DNA of 64,000 nt from Mesostigma viride (Eukaryota; Streptophyta; Mesostigmatophyceae; Mesostigmatales; Mesostigmataceae). Shown here one piece after another: positions 1 through 12,100 of this stretch (position 1 is its first letter; every line of letters starts with the position of its first letter). Location: contig RPFO01000072.1 of the NCBI GenBank assembly GCA_009746045.1, positions 4,822,745 through 4,886,744 of the forward strand, in the 5' to 3' direction. Both the position numbers and the translations under genes were made by a program. The notes under the pieces were generated by a model. It was not told the origin of the DNA. It ran no database searches and was given only the letters and a program-made list of their open reading frames with translations.

Positions 1-398
1 CCCGACTGCCCGACTGCCCGACTGCCCGACTGCCGGACTGCCCGACTGCCCGACTGCCGGACTGCCCGACTGCCCGACTGCCGTGCTGCCCGACTGCCCG
101 ACTGCCGGACTGCCCGACTGTCCGACTGCCCGACTGCCCGACTGCCCGACTGCCCGACTGCCCGACTGCCCGACTGCCCGACTGCCCGACTGCCCGACTG
201 CCCGACTGCCCGACTGCCCGACTGCCCGACTGCCCGACTGCCCGACTGCCCGACTGCCCGACTGCCCGACTGCCCGACTGCCCGACTGCCCGACTGCCCG
301 ACTGCCCGACTGCCCGACTGCCCGACTGCCCGACTGCCCGACTTCCCGACTGCCCGACTGCCCGACTGCCCAACTGCCCGACTGCCCGACTGCCAACC
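1..398. repeat. 8-bp tandem array (CCCGACTG)n
   Basis: About 50 near-perfect copies of an 8-bp unit fill the left edge and continue beyond the window. A few copies carry single substitutions (for example a T at 344 and an A at 371). The unit translates to a Leu-Pro-Asp-Cys-Pro-Thr-Ala/Arg periodicity, which is only the repeat read as protein. Beyond about 398 the sequence becomes unique and pyrimidine-rich. Confidence 0.95.
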
Positions 399-3300
399 TA
401 ACGAACTCCCTCTCACTGCGTCTCTCTCTGCTGGGCTTCCTTTTCCCTTTTTCTCCCCCGTTATTGTATTGTGGTTGTGCATGTGCATGTAATGCCCATA
501 TGTACGCAAATAGAAAAAGAGATTCCTGAAGTTTTTCATCCATAGCTTGTCACGAATCATTGTTTGTGTGTGGTTGAGTCCAGGGTTCTAAACTCAGTGC
601 TTGTCTATTTGCTCTTAATGCAGGAGGTGGTGACCGAGCTTTCGGCATGAAGATTCCAAGACTACCCTCATATTGGAGCATTATCAGCTGGCAGCTGCAA
701 ATGCCCAAGGGCTGCAATGGATGGAGCTCTCGAGTTGAAGGGCCCATTATCATAAAGGCCTGCCTTCACGTTGGCCATGTTACACAGTCATGAATGAATA
801 AATTAATAAACACGTAGACAGCGTCAGCATATTTCCTGATGGAATGGGGAAGGGGGGATGGGGACAGTCATAAGCTAGCCGCAGTGGTGCAGTATCATGT
901 GTCTTATATGCATACTGCTATAAAACTGGGCACCTTGAAAATTTTCCTCGTGGGCTAGCTAGGATCCATGCGACAACTGGATGATTGTGAGGTTCTTCAA
1001 CATCTACCTGGTCAGTAATAAAGTTGCAGTAGTAAGTAAAGTTGCAGGTGGCCGGCCAACACAAGGTATGCGTTGCTAACATTCAACACATGCATGCGTC
1101 TGCTGATTTAATAATGCATACCGATGCTGGTTGACCTTGATAGCTAATTTATTGGCGGATCCACACGTCACGTTGCCGTAAGTAATAATCATAAGATGTC
1201 ATGATTGACTGCGTCAACGAGCATACATCCCCATTGGAATGGTTGAGCAATGAGCCCCGACCAAATTATCAGTCAAACCTTAATTTGGGTTGAAAGAGCG
1301 TCAAACACATTCTTGATTGTCCAAATTCTTACTATATGATCTGACGTGCATCCATCCTCACAATGCCAATGGCCGCTATCTCATGGATGACAGGAACATG
1401 TTTCCTGCTCTAAAATTAAATTAAATAAATTATAGCATGCCTCGGTGGGGTGGGCATGTAGCACCTAGAGTGCTTTCCAGTCCCTGTAAGTTGCACAGTG
1501 GGAAAGGGGCAAAGACACCTGCGTCCTCACTCATGCCCGAAGGCAGGCCACAGCTGCGTTCAACGCTCGTTGGACTATGGCAAACTGTGGGTGTGCTAAA
1601 GCTGAAATATGCGCGAGTATGCTGGTATGTTGGCTGCTCTAAGGACCGAGCCACTGATGGCCAGTGGTGGAATCATCTTGCACGTAGTCTAGCTAGCCAA
1701 CCCCAACACTGTCCCAAGGTACCTAGCCACAAAGACCCCACTAGCTGCAGGCATGGGTGCCAACAAAGTGTGATTCGGCTAGGATCGGCTCCCAAACATG
1801 CGAGCCATACATGTGTGCTTTACATTTACGCACACACTGACAACCTCAGCCCAGGTCGATCCACGTTGGTTGACATTAGACAACGTATTGACGCTGTAAT
1901 TACCAAATAAGCAAAAAAGCTCACCATGGGCTCAACAATTTTCAGGCACGGCATGTGCACGGCAGTTGCCTGCACCTATTTTACAATGCACGTCAGTGGT
2001 AAAAAGCTTGGTACTGTATTTCATTGATATTTGTAATGCCATCCTTGCCTGCATGTCCCAAGGGCTACTCCAAAAAAAGAAGAAGCAGTATCAACGACAA
2101 GCTTTCTACTTTAGGACACAAGGATCCCTATACAAACACTCATACAAGAACAAACCCAGCATTCAACAAACCCATCACCAAATGATACAGTGGTCAGTCA
2201 CACTCTGCAACACTAAACTTGAAGGATACAGCAACACTAGCAACCTACGCAAAATAAGCAAGATACTGTAACAGATACATGTGGTCCAGTTCCCAGATAC
2301 GGGCTGACAGTTCCGCGAGGGCCGACAAGGTGTGCTACCAAGCTTTACGCAGAAAATCAGAAGAGAAAGGCGCGCACGATGACCGCGTCCAGACGCATTT
2401 CCCGGTATATCTCTTCAAGGTCTACTTGGAAACTTGGTAGCGAGGTATGGAGAGGCAATGCATAAAAAGCTCGGAAGCTAACGAGAGAAGGCAGGGTGGG
2501 GGGAAGAAGACAGGACGGGACGTTGGAGGAACGCATGAGACGGAGGGAGGGAGCGAGCAAGGGAGGGAGGGAGGGAGAAAAAAACGAGAGAGGGAAAGAT
2601 TGCCAGACAAAAGATCGATTCGAAGAGGAAACTAAGTGTGCCGACATTACTGCGAGTAGAGAAAGCAGAATTTTTATTGCTATGGATCCCAGGGACGTCA
2701 AAGACTGTTTGTCTCCTACTTTAGACAAATTAGGGTCCGATGATTATACTTTAGAACAACCATGGCATTCTCGTCGCCCAACTTCCCGGCTGCGCAATTG
2801 CCAGGCAATAGTCACTACTGCATCACAAAGAAACCAGATTTTTGCCACCTTCAAGCGTAAATTGCCAGCACCTTGGCAAAAATAATGCAATGATGCCAAT
2901 TGCATCCTTGACTGCGCTTGTAGTCAACAAAGAAATTAGCCAAGTCCTACAGTAATTGGCGCGGCAGGCCCTTTTTTCCCGCGTAACTCGTGTGCCGGTC
3001 CGGCGCGGCGTGGCCTGGGCAGGCGCGTCGGACTTAGTGCGGTGGTGTCCCGGAACCCCGCACTCACCCCCGCACTAGAGTTTGTGTCATCAGAGCCAAA
3101 TTATGCGCTTCCTCGCCAAACCCGCAGACAGCAGGGGGAAATCGCTTACAGGCGGTGGAGCACAGGAAAATCCACGTGTGAGCTTCCGGCGCGTTTGTAA
3201 CGGGATTTCCCCAACAGAAAGTTTGGTCCAACAGCCCAAAAGTTTGCGACGGTTATATCTGGAGCTCGCGAACACAGGAAATCGCAGAGTTTTCTAGTAG

Positions 3301-5764
3301 GAGCCATCTGGGCATACGGACCTCTGCCAAATGGCTCATCTGGATGTAACGCTTCAGAAACCTCAAAAATGGGCGCGCCGTGGTTTGACCTTTTCGTGAT
3401 TGGTCGCAACGAAATTTCGCGCAGCTCATTCGTCAAGCGGACTGTAAGTCGCGCCGCTGAGTGGCTGGAGCCGAAAGCCGTTCGAAAGAGTGTTAGCTAA
3501 AATTGTGCCAGGGCTGCGTTTTACAAGCTTTAGTATATATGTTGATGCGGTATACATAATTATGCTGGTACCAGGCTGGTACATGGAAAAATTGGCTTCG
3601 CAATCCCAAACTCTTGGAACTCGAGTGTGCTCACTGCTCCGCCGACCGCCAGATAAATGTCAGCACTTGGATCAGCATCAACAAGAATCCTGGCATAGCC
3701 GTTACGCTATTTAATAAGTTATTTAAAATATTATTTAAAATACTACAAAACCTTGAAACACATGCAGGCTGTACCGGGACTGGCCGGCAGGACTTCCGGC
3801 CCGATTGTCGATTGCCTGGGGAGGCATGCAATTATTACTGTTGCAGCCTTGTTCCGGAGCACGTGGTCAGAAACTAGCCAATTTAAGTAGAGCTTGTGCG
3901 ATTGGGAACCGTTTGGATGCTACGGAACCAAATTCTGTTGGAACTGGGGATCATTATTGGATGGCGAATTTTCCCTCTCGGCGCAATATCAAGGCAGAAT
4001 CAAACTGTCCGCCATGTGATAAAAATCATCACACCAGGACGCAGCCCTCAGCCGCTATAGACTCTGCTGCCCATGTGGCGTGGGATCCAACTTGCTGACA
4101 AGGACGCTGGATCAGCACTTTCAGCAGGACCGAGATTTCAGGATTCCCCCTTTCGTACAGTCCATGGTAGCAAGGTTGTATTCTTTCGGAAATATTGCGC
4201 GATCGACAGTGTGCGTAGCCGTGTAGGGCGTCTTAACTGTGTTTGCAGCTGCATTGGGTCAGCTGCTTCGTTGGCCTTGCTCGACTATGGAACCCCATGA
4301 GCATGCCGGCCAGACGGCGATTCTCCGTGGCCGCCTTTATATCCTTACAGCCCAACAATGCTGCTACTCCTGCCGCCAAAAAAGCAGGACATAATTCGGC
4401 TATGATCATCTAGTTTGCTACGTCCGGCCGCCTGATAGGCGCGCGCCTCTGTCGGGTTTTCCGGCATGAAGAGTTCCCTGTGCCGGCATTCTGCCGCGGG
4501 CGCAGCCACGCTTCACTTCTTGGTTGTCATCATCGCTGGTGAGCAGATTTATTAGATGCCGCGACAATTTATGTCGAGCTAGACGTACCCACGAATTTGT
4601 CTATATCTGGATAGCGTTATCAAGTTGCATATACGAGTTTTGCGGTTGCTAAATTGTTAAATTATCATATTATTATATTAGCTCACGGCATCCGAGCCAA
4701 TTTGCAATCAAGAAACTTTGCTGGATAGCGAATCGTCGGGGAGCCGGGCGCAGACATTAAATACTTAGGTCGATGCCATACAAAGCGCCTCACCACTTGC
4801 GACGTTGTGACACTAATCAGGCATGCGCAGGTACAGCAGGGACATCTTCATCTAGCAATCACCATTCTGGCATTTCCCGACAACTCTCCGATCGTTCTGG
4901 AAAAGGGACAGCAGCGTTTTCTTTATGGTCGGCAATACGTTGTCACATTGGCTACGGCCTTGCAGAATCATGCAGAGGACGTGCTCCGATACCATTGACA
5001 GCTTATAAGCTCTGCAGTGCCCCAGGGAATTCCTTAGTAGGTATGGCGGCACTTGACAAGGACGGCATTTGGGACGCGCATTGCATGCATACTTGAAAAG
5101 CCGGACATTGTAACAATCCGCTACAGGGATGATCAGCCTTGCATGGGTAGCGTGCGGTTAACCGAATACAAGACGCAATCATGAGTTGCATAATCCGCCT
5201 GATGTCGCTCTCTGCTATCGCATCCCTGTGGACATGCTGGCCCTGACATTCCTGTGGACATGCTGGCCCTGACATTCCTGTGGACATGCTGGCCCTGACA
5301 TTCCTGTACATGGGCATGCGCTCCTGTGGACATGCTGGCACCGACATTCCTGTGGTAGACAGCATGCTGGCACACGCTCACCCACTTGGCATGCAAGCAC
5401 AGTCCTGGACACACTGTTGAGCGGTTCTCCATGCAATATGCTCGCGCACACCTCCCTGGCACTTGGATGTGCATGGGCCCGTCGTGCTTGCACGCTGTGG
5501 TAACCACTAATAAGTAATAACCATTGACGCTGAGCTTGTTGGTTTGAGAGCCCTGCTGTCTACCTATGTATATATTCATTGAGAATGATGTATATATGGT
5601 TCAGCCCCCCCCCACGAAGCCCCCAAGTATATTATAACCACAATCAACACAACAGTAAGCTCCAGCAAGCGTCTCTGGTGGTCTCGTTGGCCGTGTCTCC
5701 TCGCGTCGATCATCGCCCACGCTCGAGTGCAGACGGTTCCGTGGCGTACATATCCTCATCCCAT
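399..5764. other. No supported gene
   Basis: I found no exon chain or recognisable domain here. Open frames are short and on both strands. A possible terminal exon follows an acceptor-like cttaatgcag at about 621, but its coding signal is weak. A purine-rich AGGG/GAGA stretch lies at 2485-2600, and AT-rich patches at 3700-3760 and 4600-4690. The promoter and any upstream exons of the large gene should lie in the right part of this stretch, but I could not fix them. Confidence 0.5.
5225..5349. repeat. 26-bp tandem repeat
   Basis: A unit starting CCTGTGGACATGCTGGCCCT followed by GACATT occurs three times in perfect tandem. It then degenerates through a copy interrupted by TACATGGGCATGCGCT and a fourth copy reading GGCACC instead of GGCCCT. 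It lies just upstream of the large gene. Confidence 0.9.
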
Positions 5765-6121
5765 ATGCTCATCATAATAATTATTATGCTCATTCCCCTT
5801 CATGCAGGGCTGTACCCAGAAGCCATCTCTGCGACGCGCGAGTGGGTGTCCACAGAGACGGCGTTCCGGGATGCACTGGCCGACGTCACGGTGGACACTG
5901 TCTGTATAACATCGTCCTTCGCTTTGACCGACTCTCAAGAGATTATCCTTGTGCGCTCGGTGAACCTGATCGGGAACTGTAGTAGTGGCAGTAGCGGCTC
6001 TGACACACCTGGATGCACCCTGGGCATTTGTGACAGCGGCCCGCCCCACGCGCTCCACATCCAAGCTGCTGCGCAAGAGATATCGGTTCATATCCAGGGC
6101 ATCCGGTTCGAGGGGACGCAG
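5765..6121 (+). CDS. Exon 1: N-terminus, start of beta-helix ectodomain
   Basis: The ATG at 5765 is followed by a hydrophobic run rich in Ile and Leu (MLIIIIIMLIPLHA), which could be a signal peptide. Alternatively CATTCCCCTTCATGCAG ending at 5807 is a good splice acceptor, so coding may begin at 5808 with an earlier exon upstream. The following region (FRDALADVTVDTVCI, then VNLIGNC and IRFEGTQ) has the length and pattern of pectate-lyase-like or CSP-type beta-helix starts, where short beta strands alternate with turns and a GNC cysteine. The exon ends in CAG before GTAGGG at 6122, phase 0. Confidence 0.65.
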
Positions 6122-9100
6122 GTAGGGAAGATTTCTAGTTGGCGGGTAAGTTTTTTCCTTTTGACCCTTTTATTGATGTTCTTTATGGCACTACCTTTTC
6201 TAGCAAATTTTAGATGATGTTTTTCATGTCTCTTTAGGTAGCTCGCGGAGCACGCTTGAGAAATGCTTTCAAGCGACGTACAACATGGGCAGGAGCGGGG
6301 CCATGAACCATCCTTATCCTCTTCGCAACAACATTTACCCTGCTGTTCTAATGGAATCCAATCAAACAAAAGTTATTGTGAAGCCTAAATAGGTGCACAT
6401 GCATGTATGCGCTCTAATGACCCTGTTATTCTAAATTTGCAATGCTAACAAAACGCTCCTGTTAACCCTAAACAGATGCACTCGCATGTATGCTCTTTTA
6501 CCCTGTTATTCTGGAATCCTAACAAAGCACTCCAGTGTTATAACGTACCCTAATTAACAGATGCACATACGTGTATGCTGTCTTACTGAATTGGAAAGTA
6601 TTGCCGCCAGCTGTTCCCCTTTTAGGGTGGCTTCGTCTGTTCAATGGCTTTGTCCGGACCTTAGGTGTTCCCTTGCCGAGGCACAAGCGTACTTTTCGCT
6701 ATCTTCCAAGAAGCATCTAGCGGAATTGTAAGTAACGTTAACGGTCCCCTGCATGTGGCCTGCTGCCCGCTTCTGCAGGGGAGATATTCAAGCCACGGTG
6801 CCATTCGATGTGGTGGGGCACATAGGTCCGAGGTGCTTGTGAAGGACGGCTCGTTCCACGGGTTGCGTTCGGTGAGCGAAAAATGGAACTGCCTTTCTTG
6901 ACCTCTATCAAGTGTGTTTCTTAGTTTAATTGAACTGCTCAGGACAGCCGTGAAGGGAACAGGCAGGCATCTCTCGCGGTGCTTTCCAGTAAATTCACAA
7001 GATTGTTGGCTAGAACTTCATTGTGTGGCAGCAATGCATGGTCGCTTGTGAATAAACGCCTTATGCGAGCCAATGCTTATGCTGTGCTGATGGTTTTAAC
7101 GCCAATCATCGGATGCCTGCGCATCCCCACTGACCTTGGGAACTCAAATTTGGGAAATGCAGGAAAACGGCGCTGCCTTCCTTGTTGCGGGGATGTGTGC
7201 GGTGACGTGCGAAAATTGTGATTTCTTCGATAACGAGGCGGTGAGTCACTTGCCACTCTGCCACACTGTGGCACCCGGGAAGTCTGTTCTGCTTTAGGGA
7301 TGAGATGGGGGATACTTACAAACGAATTTAACGATGATGAGGTAACAGATACGTGATGTTGCAGGCATCGCCTCAAACTTATCGTGCATGCTTTCTTTAT
7401 TTTGATTATTTTTTAGCCTTGCATCGGGTGGCAGAGCCCCCAACCTTATCTGGCTGGCTAGCTGGGGGCTGTTTGGCAATCTGGACCAAACCTACGCAAA
7501 CTTGCGTAACATAGAAGTTATGCAGCGTTGTAAACGATTTTGGTTTATTAAATGTTTTCTTTTACCACCTGCTTCCCATTTAGTGCGGATACTACTAGTA
7601 AGTCGCATACTACTAGTAGTAATATATAGTAGTATACATATACCTTTCTCCTGTATCCGGTGTTTTCCCTTGATCATCTATCTTGCAGTGGAGTGGTTTA
7701 CTGCAGGCCGTCCCTGCGTTGCAAATGCTTCCAAGGGAGAGAGAGAGAGGGAGCAAGGAAGATCTGACCATCATGTTTTGCCCATCATGGCAGGACAAAG
7801 TCGGGACCCAGCCGTCATTGTCAACATTTTGACAATCGAACAAGGGTTGCCGTGCGAAGCTGTAGGCTCAGGCTGGGCTAGGAGTAGAGCTAGGGCAAGG
7901 GCTGGTGTGCATAGACTGTTTCCACAGTTGGGTCTTGAGAGGGGGTTTCTAGTGCCACCCTGATTTCGCCTTCCTCTCCCTACCTCCTCCCCCTCCTCCT
8001 CCTCCCCCCCCTCCTTCCATGGCTGTTCTATCAATTTCGTTTCAATACTCTTACTTATTGGCCACTTTGCCAACAGGTGTCAGCTGGAGGCGCAGTTCAT
8101 GCCCGATACGGGCTCTTTACATGCAGCGGCTGTTCATTTTCGGGAAATCATGCCAAGGTGCGTGTAGCGGCACGGCTAGTGCAGCGGGCCCAGAAAGGAG
8201 AAGGGTTAGAGCAGACTTCTCTTGAGCAGCAGCCCACCACTAACACACAGCTTTGGCATTTTTCTAGCTCAGTCTGTTGAGCGTAGTTGTTGCTAGCATA
8301 CCGTTTAACTGCTAGCCTTAGTAGTTATACGAGCTTGGTGATGGGTGGCTGCCTTGTGAGACTACAGGAATACAGACTCGGCATATCCTGTTTAGTAGGT
8401 ACAGGCCTACTAAGTACTAACTGGAGTTGCATCTGAGGTAGTGTGCCCGTGGTAATTCTGCCAGCATGGGACTTATCTTCATTGTTCAGGTGAAGTTTGG
8501 ACCAGCCAGCCACAGGTGCTGTGACTAAGTCAACGTTTAGGGAAGAGATGTATATTCAAATAGGGTATTGATTGTAGTTTATGCAATATATGGGTACCGT
8601 TTGTGTGTATGCTTGCGTGGTGATGGGAGCTGGCGGCTCCGCAGCAGTGACTACACCCTGAGGACATTGTGTGTGCAACCGGAAAGCCTTTTGTCCTCTT
8701 AGGAGCTTTGTTTTTTCTGTCTGTTGGTGCCCTTGGTGAGATAATTAAATGTTAAGTAAGCGTTGCCGGGTTCGATTCCTTTGCAAGGAGCTCGTGTCTG
8801 CAAAGCAGCGCTCAATTGATGACAATGACGTGTCTGACAGTGCTCAATTGATAATAATGACATGTCTGACAGTGCTCAATCGATAATAATGACATGTCTG
8901 ACAGAGCTCAGTTGATAACAACGACGTGCTTCCCACGCTTGCAGAAAGGCGGCGCTATTTATGTCATGACGGGAGGCCGGATAGAGCTCCACCACCCATT
9001 TTTTACGGAAGATGTGAGTGACACTGAAGACGGAGCTTTGTGAGGATCCAGTAATCCACATGGTTGCAATCTCGTCAAACATATCAGGGCCGGATGTCTT

Positions 9101-12100
9101 TTGAAAGGAGATTGCAGCAGCAGGAACCCATGGGGCAAGGGTTGAGGAATTGCATATCGGAGTGCTAATAATCTTGACGTTTCTTGCTTTGCAGTGGCTG
9201 CCGCAAGCAGTCAGTACCTACCAGTACATGGCACTGTTACTTGACCTCACTGTGATATCACTGTTGTCGGGCGACAGTAAACACCGATTTACAGGATCCT
9301 TTGACGAGGGTACCTTAGTTGGCACCTGCATGGAAAGGGCGCGCCAGCGTTCTTCCTGCAGACTAGGATTGTCATTATGCGTGCTAGTAAGTAAGAGCAG
9401 TCCGCAAGCAGTGCTGCTGCACTGACATGGACAGTAGCTGAGAAGTATGAGCATTTGGAAGGGACTTACTGCTTCTAGGACAGTAACGGAGACTGCAGTC
9501 CTCAAGGAATAAATGCAGCAAGGGGAGCAGCGTTCTTGATGCATCTAACTACTAGACACGAATCACAGGTACTCAGCGTGTACCTGACGTACAGACCTGG
9601 TGCACCGGGAGCCTGATTTATTGACCCATATTGAAATGATAGCCGGCCTGGCTATGGTCTTAATACATGTCCTGCATGCTAGAGAATGAAAAGTTACCTG
9701 GGGGGGAGGGGGGTTGTGAGGGGGCCAGGGCGAAGTGAAGAAGTAACCAGAGCTTAGTACATAATTGGGCAAGCCCCCTAGACAGGGTACCCCTAGAGTG
9801 CCCGGGTACGGCACACTCTAAGCACAGAGGGTGAGAGACAGCATGAGTTGCATTAACGCTAGCTAATAATGCGTATCGTATTATTAGCTTCAACAGGAGT
9901 CAATCCTGCCATTGATGCTACCACTAGTGGTGCCAGTAGTGCAGCCACGTTAGCAGGGTGGCATCGCTGAGGCCATCTGCTGGGAACCCTTGCCTCCCTG
10001 GGTACTCAATAGAAGCAGTGCTAAACCCTGCATTGTCCATACTACAAGATGTCTGTGTGACCTTGACTAACTATTGCTCCCACCGCCCACTGGACTCCTG
10101 GCCGATTAAGTCATGGGCATTTATTGATATGTGAGCCAGGGCAACCCTGCTAAATCCATGTTCAAGGCATTGAGTTGTGGGTTGTGTTCGATCTTACTTC
10201 TCCTTACACCCGCACAGGTCGCGACGATTGGAGGCCCTGACATATTCATCGAGAACCTGCCATTTGCGGCACTCAGATTCTGCCCGTCCTCACCTCATCC
10301 AGTGAGTCATGCAGCCTGTATCGGCCAAACGCCCGCTCTCCGTGGATCTCTTCTAGTGCTGCGTTGCCGCTAGCCAAGTAAGACCGGCCACTTCATGCGC
10401 CCGGTGAGCTAGCAAGTCATCCAAACAGCTAAGATCATGACTGGAGCTGGGTCTCCATGAGCCAGGTAGCTGCTCTAATGTGCCCCTATGGGCGCACTCC
10501 ATGCTGATTCCTCGCGCAGGTGTCATGAGATTTTGTGCCCTTTATTCTACCAACTGTGTGCTGACGCGGAAGTGCGTGCCCATGTGTCCTCTGCTTAGTG
10601 CCGCCATCACTGGCCGTGGGTGGACCTGACGTTTGCAGAACACAACTGGGTCCCCGCGCCCGCCCACGGAGGACGTAATCTGCGCCAGTAAGTTCTTAGG
10701 CAGCGTACCCTACCACTTGGTGGACCCACTAGGTGGCACCTTTAGCATCCAGCTTCATCGTATGAAGTATCGTAAGCATCAAAATTCATCATATGAAGCA
10801 TCTTGAGCATCCACCCCATCTTATGCATCCATATATTTGGTAGCATCTACTCTTTTCCATTGTCTGTCACCATATTCTGAGTTTCTGATATGCAATACAG
10901 GCATGGTTGTGAATGGAAGTGTCCAAATTACTCTACTTGAGCGGTAAAAAGGAAAGACAGCATTGGTATAGTACCTTGAAAACTTGCTGGCAGTATCATT
11001 GGTTCAACCACGCTTATCATCGGGCGCCAATGGCTTGAGGAACATGCAGCCAGCCCACGTTACCTGATAATAAGCACACAATGGCTTTCTCCACCCCTTA
11101 GTAAAAGTCCACTGGGTTTTGCGGAGACAGTTGCTTGGTTGATATCTTGATGTCCACGTATTTGGCAGACAACAATGCTACCTATTTGGAAGACAAGGAT
11201 GAATCTCACTTAGTAGGTTACAGCGCAGCCTGGTTGTAGGGCTTGGTTAGTTCAGCAAGTAAGAATACTCTATGGTGTGCTGTACCCCTACTTCTGAATG
11301 CCCATGTGTTCACGGCCGGACTCTCCCTTGCTTTTGCACACGCACGTCTGCAAAGTAGGATGGATGCGTTTAAAACTACCCACCCTGCCCCGCTGAAATG
11401 GGTCTCATGGCCGAAGTACCCTTTCCTTCCCGACACTTCTGCCACGCACCAATAATAACCGACTAATGAAATTCCTAACATCGGCCACTTTACCACGAAC
11501 CATTGCTCGTGCCCCCCAGGTCTCTCTTCGGTGAATGACCCTCGTGGATCCATCATGTCTGCCAATACGCCCACAAGCTTTGCGCCCGCGAGACCCTCAG
11601 GGATTTCCGCTAACATCACCAACCTGGTCCAAGTCGTGCCAGCTGCGCTTCCCGCGGGCACTCCGCACAGGCCTCCTGGTTTCTATTATTACCCGACATG
11701 GGGCGGCAGCCAGGTCCCTGCAGGGCACTCCCTTGGCCTGATGGGCATCCTAGTGGTTAAGCAGCAGGAATGGGAGAGCGTGGCCCTGAATCTGACCTTT
11801 GGCCGAGGTGAAAGCCTCGGAGGCAGCTGCTCTGGTTTTCTACTGGACAATGTCAACCCTTCGCAGGGGTCGTGTTTCCGGGCCGGTAATACTGCCGCCT
11901 GCACCGTGGTGTGCTACCTGGGCCAAGTACAGCCGAACGACCCCGTGTCCCTGGACATGACCCTGCGGGCAGTGACCGTGGGTGCCCAGCTGGTGATGGA
12001 AGCAACAGTGGAGGCGCTTGGGCAGGCGAGGGAGCTGCTGCCGGTGCAGGTCATGGACGCGTTTGGCGTCCAAGCGGAGCCGATCCGTGTTGTCGGTACG

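Noticed and set aside
2357-2885. Overlapping frames on both strands in a purine-rich patch
   Set aside because: Low-complexity AGGG/CCCT content, no splice context and no domain.
8755-8800. tRNA gene suggested by GGGTTCGATTCC
   Set aside because: No matching stems for T-arm or acceptor; only the loop-like motif is present.
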